From Streptomyces sp. APSN-46.1 (GTDB lineage: Bacteria > Actinomycetota > Actinomycetes > Streptomycetales > Streptomycetaceae): 64,000 nt of DNA. A program made the translations under genes and the position numbers. Below the pieces are notes generated by a model that ran no database searches, was not told where the DNA came from, and was given only the letters and a program-made list of their open reading frames with translations. Shown here piece by piece: positions 1-8,662 of this stretch; the first letter of the stretch is position 1; each line of letters begins with the position of its first letter. The stretch covers positions 310,001 through 374,000 of the forward strand of contig NZ_JALGRF010000001.1 of the NCBI RefSeq assembly GCF_022815725.1. The letters run 5' to 3'.

Positions 1-1388
1 GCGTGACCGGCGACGGCCGCGTCGAAGCCGTGCTCCGCCTGGAGGGCGAGGAGCGCCTCACAGGCCTCGGCCAGCCGGGAGGGAGGTACCGCGAAGTCCT
101 CGGTGATCAGGGTGGTGCCGGGGGCGCGGGCTCCGCCGACGGCGGCGACGAACGCCTTGCGGGCCTTCCAGTAGCCGGAGATGGTCTTCGGGTCGCGGGT
201 GAAGGTGTTGGTGACCGAGGCCACCGGTGCCACGAGGTCGAGCCCGGCCAGGACCTCGCCCGCGCGGCGCTCGTACTCCGCGCGGCCCGCCTCGTCCGGC
301 GCGCGGAACTCCACGAGCAGCGCGGTGGTGTCCCTCGGGAGCCCGGCCCAGTCGGCGGGCACGCCCTCGACGCTGACGGAGGCCCGCAGGGTGTTGCCGT
401 CCATCACCTCGACGGCCAGGGCCCCGGCCTCGTTGAAGAGCGGTACGGCCGCGGCCGCGGCGGGCAGGGAGGGGAAGAACAGCAGCGCGCTCGTCACCTC
501 GCGGTCCAGCGGCAGGGTGTCGAAGACGACCTCGGCGATGAAGCCGAGAGTGCCCTCCGAGCCGACCATCAGCCCGCGCAGGATCTCGACGGGCGTCTTG
601 CCGTCCAGGTAGGCGTCGAGACGGTAACCGGTGGTGTTCTTGATCTCGTACTTGGCGCGGATCCTGGCGACCAGGTCCGGATCGGCCTCGATCTCCCGTT
701 TGATGTCCATCAGCCCGCGGCACAGGGCCGGTTCGGCGCGCGCCAGCTCCTCGTCGGCCAGCGGGTCGGCGGTGTCCACGACCGTCCCGCTCGGCAGCAC
801 CAGGGTGAGGGAGGAGAGCGTGCGGTACGAGTTCCTCGTGGTCCCGGCGGTCATGCCGGAGGAGTTGTTCGCGACGACCCCGCCGAGGGTGCAGGCGATG
901 GCGCTGGCCGGGTCCGGGCCGAGGATCCGGCCGTGCCGGGCGAGCGCGGCGTTGGCCCGGAAGACGGTGGTGCCGGGCCGGATCCGGGCGCGGCGGCCGT
1001 CGTCCAGGACCTCGATCCCGGCCCAGTGGCGGCGGACGTCGACCAGGATGTCCTCACCCTGGGCCTGGCCGTTGAGCGAGGTCCCGGCGGCGCGGAAGAC
1101 GACCTCGCGCTGCCGGCCGTGGGCATACGAGAGGACCGCGGAGATGTCGTCGATGTCCTCGGCGATCACCACGACCTGCGGCACGAACCGGTACGGGGAG
1201 GCGTCGGAGGCGTAGCGGACCAGGTCGGAGACCTGCCACAGCACCTTCTCGGCGCCCAGCAGCTCGGTCAGCTCGGTGCGCAGCACCTCCGGGGTGCCGG
1301 AGGCGCGCCGCTCGGGCACCCGGTCCGGGGCAGGACCGGCGATGCCGCGCGGGCGCAGGGTCCCCGGCTTCGGTTCCAGCAGCGGCAT
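1..1388 (-). CDS. FAD-linked oxidase with probable C-terminal Fe-S half, 3' end cut off by window
   Basis: The reading frame is open from an ATG at 1388 to the window edge, about 462 residues with no stop. The start follows a GAGGGGG ribosome site. Residues 70-210 carry a PCMH-type FAD-binding fold, with the pieces FRAAGTSLNGQAQG and LGGVVANNSSGM typical of glycolate oxidase/D-lactate dehydrogenase subunits. Near residue 255 there is YEIKNTTGYRLDA, and a GSEGTLGFIAEV segment follows. Such N-termini usually belong to proteins of about 950 residues that add a cysteine-rich Fe-S oxidoreductase half (the YdiJ/D-2-hydroxyglutarate dehydrogenase type). That second half would lie outside the window, so it is inference. 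A MarR gene precedes it 28 bp upstream in the same direction. Substrate cannot be told from the sequence. Confidence 0.85.
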   Translation of the reverse strand, partial: MPLLEPKPGTLRPRGIAGPAPDRVPERRASGTPEVLRTELTELLGAEKVLWQVSDLVRYASDASPYRFVPQVVVIAEDIDDISAVLSYAHGRQREVVFRAAGTSLNGQAQGEDILVDVRRHWAGIEVLDDGRRARIRPGTTVFRANAALARHGRILGPDPASAIACTLGGVVANNSSGMTAGTTRNSYRTLSSLTLVLPSGTVVDTADPLADEELARAEPALCRGLMDIKREIEADPDLVARIRAKYEIKNTTGYRLDAYLDGKTPVEILRGLMVGSEGTLGFIAEVVFDTLPLDREVTSALLFFPSLPAAAAAVPLFNEAGALAVEVMDGNTLRASVSVEGVPADWAGLPRDTTALLVEFRAPDEAGRAEYERRAGEVLAGLDLVAPVASVTNTFTRDPKTISGYWKARKAFVAAVGGARAPGTTLITEDFAVPPSRLAEACEALLALQAEHGFDAAVAGH

Positions 1389-1416
1389 CGGTGCCCCCTC
1401 GGCCAGGCGGGTGTTC

Positions 1417-1914
1417 TCAGCAGCGGCGCTCCGCCGGGGCGTCCGCCAGAGCGTTGAGCAGGCCGCCGAGCACCTCGCGCTGTGCGGCGGTCAATGGAGC
1501 CAGGATCTCCTCTGCCGCGTCGGTTCGCGCGTTGCGCAGCCGCCGCAGCGTGGCGCGGCCGGTGTCGGTCAGCTCGATCCGGATGACGCGCCGGTTCGCC
1601 GGGTCGGGCGCGCGGCGGACGCAGTCGGCCGCCTCCAGGCCGTCCACGAGCGTGGTCACGGCGCGGGGGACGACCTCCAGGCGGGCCGCGAGATCCGCCA
1701 TTCGGGGGGAGGTCCCGCCGTCGTAGTGCGAGACCAGGCGGAGCAGCCTTGACTGGGCCGGAGTGATCCCGAGCGGCTCCAGATGGCGCTTCTGGATGCG
1801 GTGCAGCCGTCGGGTCAGCCGCAGCAGCTGCTCGGCGAGCATGCCGTTGGTGCTGTCGGCGCTGCCGGTGGTGCTGCCGGTGCCGGGGAGTTCGCTCTCG
1901 GAGGCGGTGTTCAT
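1417..1914 (-). CDS. MarR-family transcriptional regulator
   Basis: This 165-residue protein has the winged helix-turn-helix of MarR regulators. Residues 24-60 form the dimerisation helix, then LGITPAQSRLLRLV and the recognition region MADLAARLEVVPRAVTTLVDGLE follow. The wing contains the usual DPANRRVIRIELT strand. The first 24 residues are Ser/Thr/Gly-rich and probably disordered. It is divergent from an ABC exporter whose promoter region holds an inverted repeat, and it lies just upstream of the flavin oxidase on the same strand. Local repression of the exporter and of itself, relieved by a small ligand, is the standard arrangement for this family. The ligand is unknown. Confidence 0.9.
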   Translation of the reverse strand: MNTASESELPGTGSTTGSADSTNGMLAEQLLRLTRRLHRIQKRHLEPLGITPAQSRLLRLVSHYDGGTSPRMADLAARLEVVPRAVTTLVDGLEAADCVRRAPDPANRRVIRIELTDTGRATLRRLRNARTDAAEEILAPLTAAQREVLGGLLNALADAPAERRC

Positions 1915-1960
1915 GCTGCTGTCCTCATAATGGGAAACAGTATCAGGACAGGATTCATTG

Positions 1961-1989
1961 TGAGCATAGGTAACAATGAGCTATGCTCA
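1961..1989. promoter_or_regulatory. Inverted repeat, probable MarR operator
   Basis: The arms TGAGCATAG (1961-1969) and CTATGCTCA (1981-1989) are perfect 9-bp complements separated by 11 bp. They sit between the divergent MarR gene (start 1914) and the ABC exporter (start 2015), in an AT-richer patch. Position and symmetry fit a regulator operator; binding itself is inference. Confidence 0.6.
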
Positions 1990-2014
1990 TGTGAGTCTCG
2001 TCAGAAGGAGGCCC

Positions 2015-3883
2015 ATGCGCCCCGAAGAACCGAAGTGGACGCCATCGAAAGATCCCCTCGATCCCAGCCGCCCGGCCCCGGCGGAACAGCCGCGTGAACT
2101 GCGCCGCATCGTCTCCCTCTTCAGGCCGTACCGCGGCCGGCTCGCCGTCGTCGGAGTGCTGGTCTGCGCGTCCTCGCTGGTCGGCGTCGCCTCGCCGTTC
2201 CTGCTCAAGGAGATCCTCGACGTCGCGATCCCGCAGGGCCGCACGGGGCTGCTGAGCCTGCTCGCGCTCGGCATGATCCTCATCGCGGTCGTCACCAGCG
2301 TGTTCGGCGTGCTCCAGACCCTGATCTCCACCACGGTCGGCCAGCGCGTCATGCACGACCTGCGCACCGCCGTCTACGCCCAGCTCCAGCGGATGCCGCT
2401 GGCCTTCTTCACCCGCACGCGCACCGGCGAGGTGCAGTCCCGCATAGCCAACGACATCGGCGGCATGCAGGCCACGGTCACCTCCACCGCGACCTCGCTC
2501 GTCTCCAACTTCACGGCCGTCATCGCCTCCGTCGTCGCGATGCTCGCGCTCGACTGGCGGCTCACCCTCGTCTCACTGCTCCTGCTCCCCGTGTTCGTGT
2601 GGATCAGCCGTCGGGTCGGCCGCGAGCGCAAGAAGATCACCTTGCAGCGGCAGAAGCAGATGGCGGCCATGGCCGCGACCGTCACCGAGTCCCTCTCGGT
2701 CAGCGGCATCCTGCTCGGCCGTACCATGGGCCGCGCCGACTCGCTGACCTCGTCCTTCGCCGAGGAGTCCGAGAAGCTCGTCGGACTGGAGGTGCGCTCC
2801 AGCATGGCCGGGCGGTGGCGGATGTCCACTATCGGCATCGTCATGGCCGCCATGCCCGCGCTCATCTACTGGGCGGCGGGCATCGCCCTGCAGACAGGCG
2901 CCCCCTCGCTCTCCGTCGGCACCCTCGTCGCCTTCGTCACCCTCCAGCAGGGCCTGTTCCGGCCCGCCGTGAGCCTGCTGTCGACCGGCGTGCAGATCCA
3001 GACCTCGCTCGCGCTGTTCACCCGTATCTTCGAGTACCTCGACCTTCCTGTGGACATCACCGAGCGCGAGGACCCGATCCGGCTGGAGCGCGCCAAGGGC
3101 GAGATCCGGCTGGAGGGCGTGGACTTCGCGTACGAGGCCAAGAGCGGCCCCACCCTGACGGACATCGACATCACCGTCCCCGCCGGCGGCTCCCTCGCCG
3201 TGGTCGGCCCGACCGGCTCCGGCAAGAGCACTCTGAGCTACCTGGTGCCCCGGCTCTACGACGTCACCGGCGGCCGGGTCGCCCTCGACGGAGTGGACGT
3301 GCGCGACCTCGACTTCGATTCGCTGGCCCGCTCCATCGGCGTGGTCTCGCAGGAGACCTACCTCTTCCACGCCTCGGTCGCCGACAACCTGCGCTTCGCC
3401 AAACCCGACGCCACCGACGAGGAGATAGCCGAGGCGGCCCGCGCGGCCCAGATCCACGACCACATCGCGTCCCTGCCCGACGGGTACGACACCCTGGTCG
3501 GCGAGCGCGGCTACCGCTTCTCCGGCGGGGAGAAGCAGCGCCTCGCCATCGCCCGCACCATCCTGCGCGACCCGCCGGTGCTGATCCTGGACGAGGCGAC
3601 CAGCGCCCTGGACACCCGTACGGAGCATGCCGTACAGCAGGCCATCGACAACCTGTCGCGGGGCCGCACCACCATCACCATCGCGCACCGCCTCTCCACC
3701 GTCCGCGACGCCGACCAGATCGTGGTCCTGGACAAGGGCCGCATCGTCGAGCGCGGCACGCACGAGGAACTGCTGGCCGCAGGCGGCCGGTACGCGGCAC
3801 TGGTCCGGCGGGACCGGGACGCGGCGCCGCGACGAGGGTCTGCGACCACCCGGTTCGGCGAACCCGCGCCGGTGAAGGTGTGA
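2015..3883 (+). CDS. ABC exporter, fused membrane and ATPase domains
   Basis: A 622-residue half-transporter. Residues about 30-320 form the six-helix exporter membrane domain, and residues 340-600 the nucleotide-binding domain. Walker A (GPTGSGKST) is near residue 397, the signature is FSGGEKQR near 501, Walker B (VLILDEAT) near 522, and the switch histidine is in TIAHRLST near 555. An ATG exists 13 codons earlier at 1976, but it lies inside the operator repeat. The ATG at 2015 follows AAGGAGG at 2005 with good spacing, so I chose it. A single half-transporter usually works as a homodimer. With the divergent MarR gene it probably exports a drug or metabolite; the substrate is not readable. 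The signature motif has Phe in place of the usual Leu, which is common in this subgroup. Confidence 0.92.
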   Translation: MRPEEPKWTPSKDPLDPSRPAPAEQPRELRRIVSLFRPYRGRLAVVGVLVCASSLVGVASPFLLKEILDVAIPQGRTGLLSLLALGMILIAVVTSVFGVLQTLISTTVGQRVMHDLRTAVYAQLQRMPLAFFTRTRTGEVQSRIANDIGGMQATVTSTATSLVSNFTAVIASVVAMLALDWRLTLVSLLLLPVFVWISRRVGRERKKITLQRQKQMAAMAATVTESLSVSGILLGRTMGRADSLTSSFAEESEKLVGLEVRSSMAGRWRMSTIGIVMAAMPALIYWAAGIALQTGAPSLSVGTLVAFVTLQQGLFRPAVSLLSTGVQIQTSLALFTRIFEYLDLPVDITEREDPIRLERAKGEIRLEGVDFAYEAKSGPTLTDIDITVPAGGSLAVVGPTGSGKSTLSYLVPRLYDVTGGRVALDGVDVRDLDFDSLARSIGVVSQETYLFHASVADNLRFAKPDATDEEIAEAARAAQIHDHIASLPDGYDTLVGERGYRFSGGEKQRLAIARTILRDPPVLILDEATSALDTRTEHAVQQAIDNLSRGRTTITIAHRLSTVRDADQIVVLDKGRIVERGTHEELLAAGGRYAALVRRDRDAAPRRGSATTRFGEPAPVKV

Positions 3884-3934
3884 CCGTATGACCGGTTCGC
3901 GGGTGGGCTGCCCGGATTGAGGGGCCTCGCGGGT

Positions 3935-3946
3935 TAGCGTGCCCGC
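3935..3946 (+). promoter_or_regulatory. Probable -10 element for a leaderless transcript
   Basis: TAGCGT at 3935-3940 lies six bases before the ATG at 3947 and there is no ribosome site. This fits a leaderless mRNA starting at the initiation codon, common in Streptomyces. No convincing -35 was found at normal spacing. Confidence 0.4.
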
Positions 3947-4816
3947 ATGCCTCATGAGTACCGGCTGCCTCATCAGCGCCGTACCCGGCTCACGCGCCGG
4001 GGACGGCTGGCGCTCCTCTTCGGCACCGCGTTCACGATCGGGGCGGCGGTCCTGGTCACGCTGCTGCTGCCCGGCGAGGAGGCGCCCGAGACACCGCGCC
4101 AGCTGCTGATCCGCGAGGGTCTGCGGGCCCCGCAGGTCTACGCCGCCATCGACCGCGAGCTGAAGCTCCCGGCGGGCTCGACGAAGGCGGCGGTCGCGAC
4201 GGCCGCGCTGCCCCTGCCCGTGGAGGCCAAGGGCAACCCGGAGGGCTTCCTCTTCCCCGCGACGTATCCGGTGACCTCGAAGAGCACGCCGGGCGAGCTC
4301 CTCGGGTACATGGTGCGGACGGCGAACCGGAAGCTCGCCACACGGGCCGTCGCCGACGGTGCCAGGACGCACGGCATGACCCCCTACCAGACGGCCACGC
4401 TCGCCAGCATCATCGAGGCGGAGGCCGACAGCGGCGCCGACATGGGCAAGGTCGCCCGGGTGGTCCACAACCGGCTGGCCAAGTCGATGCCGCTCCAGAT
4501 GGACTCCACCCTCAACTACGCGCTGAACCGCCACACCGTGGACGTCACGCTGAACGACACCCGGATCGACCACCCGTTCAACACGTATGAACGCCAGGGG
4601 CTGCCGCCCACGCCGATCGACAGTCCGGGACTCGAAGCCCTGGCGGCCGCGGTCGCGCCGACGCCCGGCGACTGGCTGTTCTTCGTCACGGTGAAGCCGG
4701 GGGACACCCGGTTCTCGGCCACCTACGAGGAGCACAAGAAGCACGTCGCGGAGTTCAACCGGAACCGCGCGGCCGCCGGGCGGGCCCACGCGGGCCCCCG
4801 CGCCGGCCACCCCTGA
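3947..4816 (+). CDS. MltG/YceG-like endolytic transglycosylase, short form
   Basis: A 289-residue protein anchored by one transmembrane helix at residues 20-42. MltG enzymes cut nascent peptidoglycan near the membrane and so set glycan chain length. The catalytic signature is clear: LASIIEAEA with the acid residue near 156, VVHNRLAKSMPLQMDSTLNYA, and FNTYERQGLPPTPIDSPG, then a FFVTVKPGDTRFS strand. Actinobacterial MltG proteins are usually much longer, with a large cytoplasmic N-terminus. This one has only a short basic tail and a reduced LysM-like part, so it is probably a paralogue rather than the housekeeping copy next to aroE or ruvX. It stands alone between the ABC exporter and a convergent oxidoreductase. 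Confidence 0.87.
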   Translation: MPHEYRLPHQRRTRLTRRGRLALLFGTAFTIGAAVLVTLLLPGEEAPETPRQLLIREGLRAPQVYAAIDRELKLPAGSTKAAVATAALPLPVEAKGNPEGFLFPATYPVTSKSTPGELLGYMVRTANRKLATRAVADGARTHGMTPYQTATLASIIEAEADSGADMGKVARVVHNRLAKSMPLQMDSTLNYALNRHTVDVTLNDTRIDHPFNTYERQGLPPTPIDSPGLEALAAAVAPTPGDWLFFVTVKPGDTRFSATYEEHKKHVAEFNRNRAAAGRAHAGPRAGHP

Positions 4817-4834
4817 AGGGTCCCTGGACGGCGG

Positions 4835-5965
4835 CTAGACGGCGACGGCCGGCGAGGCCGCGGTGAGTGTTGCCGGTGCGCGGGTGTCGCCGCGTTCCGC
4901 GCGGGCGAGGAGGCGGCGGATCTCGCGGACGGCGGCGCCGCCCGCGCGGTTGGCGCCGATGGTCGATGCCGACGGGCCGTAGCCGACCAGGTGGACGCGC
5001 TCGTCGCGGACCGCCCGGGTCCCCTCCACGCGGATGCCGCCGCCCGGCTCGCGCAGGCGCAGCGGGGCCAAGTGGTCCACGGCAGCCCGGAACCCGGTGG
5101 CCCACAGGATCACGTCGGCCTCCACCTGCCGCCCGTCGGCCCAGACGGCTCCCGCGGGGGTGATTCGGGCGAACAGGGGCCGGCGGTCCAGCACCCCCGA
5201 GTCGAGACCGGCGCGGACGGCCTCGTTCAGCGGGAGCCCCGTCACGCTGACCACGCTCTGCGGCGGCAGGCCCTGGCGTACCCGCTCGTCCACCAGCGCC
5301 ACCGCCGCCCGGCCCTCGGCCTCGCCGAAACTCCCGTCGCGGAACACCGGGGGCCGGCGCGTCACCCAGGTGGTCTCGGCCGCCACCTCGGATATCTCCA
5401 GCAGGTGCTGCACCGCCGAGGTGCCGCCGCCCACCACGATCACCCGGGACCCGACGAACTCGCCAGGTCCTGGGTAGTTCGCGGTGTGCAGCTGGCGGCC
5501 CCGGAAGGTCTCCTGGCCCGGATAACGCGGCCAGAACGGCCGGTCCCAGGTCCCGGTGGCGTTGATCAGGGCCCTCGCCGACCACGTGCCGGCCGAGGAC
5601 TCCACCAGGAGCCGCCCGTCCGCCCCGTCCCGTACCGCCGTGACGTCCACGGGGCGCCGTACGCGCAGGCCGAACCGCTCCTCGTAGGCGGCGAAGTACC
5701 CCCCGATCACCTCCGACGAGGGCCGCAGCGGGTCCGCGCCGGTGAGCTCCATGCCGGGCAGCGCGTGCATCCCGTGCACCCTGCCGTACGTGAGCGAGGG
5801 CCAGCGGAACTGCCAGGCCCCGCCGGGCCGGCGCGCGTGGTCCAGGACCACGTGCCCGATCCCCGCCCGGCTCAGGTGGTACGCGCTGGACAGGCCCGCC
5901 TGCCCGGCCCCGATGACCACCACGTCCACGTGCCTGTCCGCCGCGCCCCGCGCAAAATTGTTCAC
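4835..5965 (-). CDS. FAD/NAD(P)-dependent flavoprotein monooxygenase-like oxidoreductase
   Basis: A 376-residue protein. The FAD-binding Rossmann motif VVVIGAGQAGLSSAYHL is at residues 15-31, and a second dinucleotide motif VIVVGGGTSAVQHLLE near residue 180 should bind NADPH. Between them FRGRQLHTANYPGP resembles the FxGxxxHxxxY fingerprint of flavin monooxygenases. A WATGFRAAVDHL segment near 290 is the usual ATG motif. Start is GTG at 5965; no strong ribosome site is visible. Neighbours give no pathway: a convergent MltG gene and an upstream HAD phosphatase on the same strand. It could hydroxylate a small amine or thioether or act as a reductase; the substrate is unknown. Confidence 0.85.
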   Translation of the reverse strand: MNNFARGAADRHVDVVVIGAGQAGLSSAYHLSRAGIGHVVLDHARRPGGAWQFRWPSLTYGRVHGMHALPGMELTGADPLRPSSEVIGGYFAAYEERFGLRVRRPVDVTAVRDGADGRLLVESSAGTWSARALINATGTWDRPFWPRYPGQETFRGRQLHTANYPGPGEFVGSRVIVVGGGTSAVQHLLEISEVAAETTWVTRRPPVFRDGSFGEAEGRAAVALVDERVRQGLPPQSVVSVTGLPLNEAVRAGLDSGVLDRRPLFARITPAGAVWADGRQVEADVILWATGFRAAVDHLAPLRLREPGGGIRVEGTRAVRDERVHLVGYGPSASTIGANRAGGAAVREIRRLLARAERGDTRAPATLTAASPAVAV

Positions 5966-6065
5966 GGTTCTACTAACTAGGCGGTGCGGCGAGATCTTCC
6001 CGCCCGGCCGGGCCTAGGGCGCCGGCCGGACGCTCTGACCGACCCTGACCGACGCGGGGCGGGCC

Positions 6066-6743
6066 TCAGGCGGCCGGGTGCTCGCTGACCCACTCGTAGG
6101 CGGTCTCGGCGCTGAACTCCCGCTGCCCGCCCCGGAACATCAGCCCGGCGCTCGCGAACGCCGGATCGCCGGCGGTGGTCGTCACGTACGGGACCGCCAG
6201 GCAGCCCATGCCGGCCGCGCGGGCGGCCTCGGCGCCCGGAGCCGTGTCCTCGACGACCACGCAGTCCGCCGGATCGGAACCGAGGCGGCGCGCCGCCTCC
6301 AGGAACACGTCCGGGGCGGGCTTGCCGTGCGCGACCTCCTCGGCGGAGACCGCCACGGTCAGCAGTGCGTCCAGCCCCGTACCGGCCAGTACGGCCTCGA
6401 TGGCCTCGCGGGAGGAGCCGGAGGCGACGGCCATCGGAACATCCTCGGCGTGCAGCCGCTCCACGAACTTCCGCATCTCGGGGAAGACCTCGGTACCGGT
6501 GCGGGACAGCGCCAGGTAGGCGGCGTTCTGCTCCGCGAGCAGTTGCTCCACCGGCGCCGGGATCCCGTACCGCTCCTTGAGGATCTCCAGCGTTTCCAGG
6601 GTGCCGATGCCGATGAAGCGGGAGTGCTGCTCCCATGTGAAACCGGGTACTCCGTGCCTTTCCAGCGTGCGGCGCCCGGACTCGTAGTAGTTCGGCTCGC
6701 TGTCCACGAGGGTGCCGTCGAGATCGAATATGACGGAAATCAT
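6066..6743 (-). CDS. HAD-superfamily phosphatase, beta-phosphoglucomutase-like
   Basis: A 225-residue HAD hydrolase. The catalytic motif FDLDGTLVDSE is at residues 5-15 (nucleophile Asp7, acid/base Asp9). Motif II is ASGSSREAIE, the motif III lysine is in HGKPAPDVFLEAA, and motif IV is VVEDTAPGAEAARAAGM. The helical cap between motifs I and II is the C1 type seen in beta-phosphoglucomutases and sugar-phosphate phosphatases. I chose the ATG at 6743 because the family begins directly before motif I; an ATG at 6785, a few bases after the Lrp stop, is possible. The upstream Lrp-type regulator on the same strand is probably co-transcribed. Substrate unknown. Confidence 0.87.
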   Translation of the reverse strand: MISVIFDLDGTLVDSEPNYYESGRRTLERHGVPGFTWEQHSRFIGIGTLETLEILKERYGIPAPVEQLLAEQNAAYLALSRTGTEVFPEMRKFVERLHAEDVPMAVASGSSREAIEAVLAGTGLDALLTVAVSAEEVAHGKPAPDVFLEAARRLGSDPADCVVVEDTAPGAEAARAAGMGCLAVPYVTTTAGDPAFASAGLMFRGGQREFSAETAYEWVSEHPAA

Positions 6744-6789
6744 CCGTTGCGCCCGTTCTGCCGGTCGTGTACGTGTTGAGGCCATCTTG

Positions 6790-7269
6790 TTAGGATTTTG
6801 CAGCCGCTCTTCCCACTGCCTCGACCAGCGGCAGCAGCCTGTGCGGGACACGCTCACGCAGAGCGACCTCCGTGCGGGTGCGGACCACGCCCGGGAGCCG
6901 GATCAGCCGCTGGATCACGTCCTCCAGGTGGGCGTTGTCGCGCGCCGCCACCCGGGTCAGCAGATCCCCGCCGCCGGTGATCGAAAAGGCCTCGATGATC
7001 TCGGGTACGGCGGCCAGCGCGTCGCCGACCTCGTCCAGGTGCCCCTGGGTGACCTCGATGTGGACGAACGCCAGCACCGGGTGGCCGAGCGCGGCGGGGG
7101 ACAGCACCGGACCCGTGCCGGTGATCACCCCGGTGCGCTCCAGCCGGTCCAGGCGGGCCTGGAGGGTGCCGCGCGCGACGCCGAGGAGCCGGGCGTACTC
7201 GCGGACGCTGGTGCGCGGCTGCTCGATCAGCAGGCGCAGGATCCGGGTGTCGAGCTCATCCACCGCCAT
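6790..7269 (-). CDS. Lrp/AsnC-family transcriptional regulator
   Basis: A 159-residue regulator. Residues 1-60 are the AsnC helix-turn-helix (ELDTRILRLLIEQPRTSVREYARLLGV, then ARGTLQARLDRLERTGVI). Residues 70-150 form the RAM ligand-binding domain with its GGGDLLTRVAARD segment, which usually senses an amino acid and drives octamer formation. The frame extends upstream, but the family starts at MAVDELD, so I chose 7269. It is followed by the HAD phosphatase with only tens of bases between, so the pair probably share a transcript. The effector cannot be read. Confidence 0.9.
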   Translation of the reverse strand: MAVDELDTRILRLLIEQPRTSVREYARLLGVARGTLQARLDRLERTGVITGTGPVLSPAALGHPVLAFVHIEVTQGHLDEVGDALAAVPEIIEAFSITGGGDLLTRVAARDNAHLEDVIQRLIRLPGVVRTRTEVALRERVPHRLLPLVEAVGRAAAKS

Positions 7270-7366
7270 GCCGTGACTGTACCAATGGTCCAGTGGGGGC
7301 AATACGCCCGCAATACGCCCGATGCGGGTACATCCGGGCGCGCCCGAGAGGCCGAACCGCACCGGT

Positions 7367-8095
7367 TCACGGGCCTACCGGCGGGGGCTGCCCCGTGTGC
7401 AGTGGGGGCTGGCTCACGTACGTCGCGCCCGCCACCGCCAGCACCACCGCCGCAGGCACGGTCAGCAGCCAGTTCACCGTCCAGCCGGCCCGCACCAGCA
7501 GGGCCCCGGCCAGCCCTCCCGTGAACATGGCCAGCACCGCCAGCGCGCGCAGCCGCCACGCCGCCGTGCCGTACCCGAACGCGCTGTCCTGGCCCAGCAT
7601 CGAACCCCCGAGGAAGGAGGTCATGGACCGGGTCACCAGCGTGGTCGGCACCCCGGGCACGTTCACCCGCATGCTGCTGACGTTCCGAAACCCCATCGCC
7701 ACCGCAAGCACCGCCGCCACCACCAGATGCCGCCCGCCCGGCGACCCGTAGCGCGGCGCCACACCCCAGCCGGCACCCGCGGCGACCAGGATCAGCGTGC
7801 CCTCGACGACCAGGCCGATGACGAACCAGCGCCGCCCCCGGATCTCGGAGGCCGACTCCAGCCGGGCCCCGCAGACCGCCCCGACGGCGAAGGAGGCCAG
7901 CGAGACCGCCGGCGCCAGCGTCGGCAGGTTCCCCTGGGCAGTCGCCCCGAAGGCCAGGAACAGCACATTGCCGGTCTGCATCGCGGTGAACACCGGCCCG
8001 AGGGCGAGCAGACTGATCGCCTCGATCAGGCCGGTGGCCACGGTCAGCACCACCATCATCGCGACCAGCTGCGGCCGCACCGGCCACGCGCCCAC
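7367..8095 (-). CDS. DUF1275 (YoaK-like) membrane protein
   Basis: A 242-residue protein with about six hydrophobic helices. The family markers are TGNVLFLAFGA near residue 41 and MGFRNVSSMRVNVPGVPTTLVT near residue 133. DUF1275 proteins are inner-membrane proteins of unknown function. The GTG start at 8095 comes one base after the stop of the upstream membrane protein gene, so the two are translationally coupled. A later ATG pair near residue 13 would cut the first helix. Function is not known. Confidence 0.82.
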   Translation of the reverse strand: MGAWPVRPQLVAMMVVLTVATGLIEAISLLALGPVFTAMQTGNVLFLAFGATAQGNLPTLAPAVSLASFAVGAVCGARLESASEIRGRRWFVIGLVVEGTLILVAAGAGWGVAPRYGSPGGRHLVVAAVLAVAMGFRNVSSMRVNVPGVPTTLVTRSMTSFLGGSMLGQDSAFGYGTAAWRLRALAVLAMFTGGLAGALLVRAGWTVNWLLTVPAAVVLAVAGATYVSQPPLHTGQPPPVGP

Positions 8096-8096
8096 C

Positions 8097-8591
8097 TCAG
8101 CGCGATTCCGCCGACCGGCCCTCGCCGGCCATGAACCGCCACACCAGGCTGTGCGCCAGCACCACCAGCAGGATCAGCAGCAGCGCCTCGGCCTGGATCG
8201 GACGCAGGTTCACCACATCCGCGATCTCCGGCGCCACACCCACCACCGCGATCAGCGCGTAGAGCACGGCCACCCCGAGCCCCCGCCACCGCAGGTCGTC
8301 GCCACCGCCCTCCGCGCGCTCCCGGGACAGCAGCCGCAGCGTGGACGCGGACCCGACCACGGCGACCACGACGAACCCGGTCCGCCAGATCCCGGGCTGC
8401 TCGACACCACCCACCTGGGCGAACAGACCCATCAGCGCGGGCAGGAGGAACGACAGGTAGATGCCGCCGACCACCCGCCGCCGGGCGGGCACGCGCAGCC
8501 ACTCCGGATGGCTCTGTACCACATTCCACCAGAGCCCGACCAGGGTGAAGCAGGTGGCGGAGAACAAGGCGTAGAACGTGCTCACATCCAT
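8097..8591 (-). CDS. Conserved membrane protein of unknown function
   Basis: A 164-residue protein with four or five predicted membrane helices: residues 5-22, 40-60, 66-86, 104-122 and 135-155. The frame is open further upstream, but MDVSTFYALFSATCF at 8591 begins the hydrophobic core. The upstream residues are Arg/Gly-rich and would overlap the divergent phosphatase promoter, so I took 8591. I do not recognise a named family. It is coupled to the DUF1275 gene downstream, so the two may form one membrane unit. Confidence 0.7.
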   Translation of the reverse strand: MDVSTFYALFSATCFTLVGLWWNVVQSHPEWLRVPARRRVVGGIYLSFLLPALMGLFAQVGGVEQPGIWRTGFVVVAVVGSASTLRLLSRERAEGGGDDLRWRGLGVAVLYALIAVVGVAPEIADVVNLRPIQAEALLLILLVVLAHSLVWRFMAGEGRSAESR

Positions 8592-8662
8592 GACGCCCGA
8601 CAGTGACACGCCCCGCCGGGGTCCTCCGGCACCGACATGCCGGAGGGCATATGGTCCGAAGG

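Noticed and set aside
3..1457. 484-codon plus-strand frame across the FAD oxidase
   Set aside because: It is the shadow of the minus-strand oxidase; translation is Gly/Arg/Asp-rich with no domain.
2573..4810. 745-codon minus-strand frame over the ABC exporter and MltG gene
   Set aside because: Antisense to two well-supported genes; composition is Arg/Gly/Asp-rich and has no family marks.
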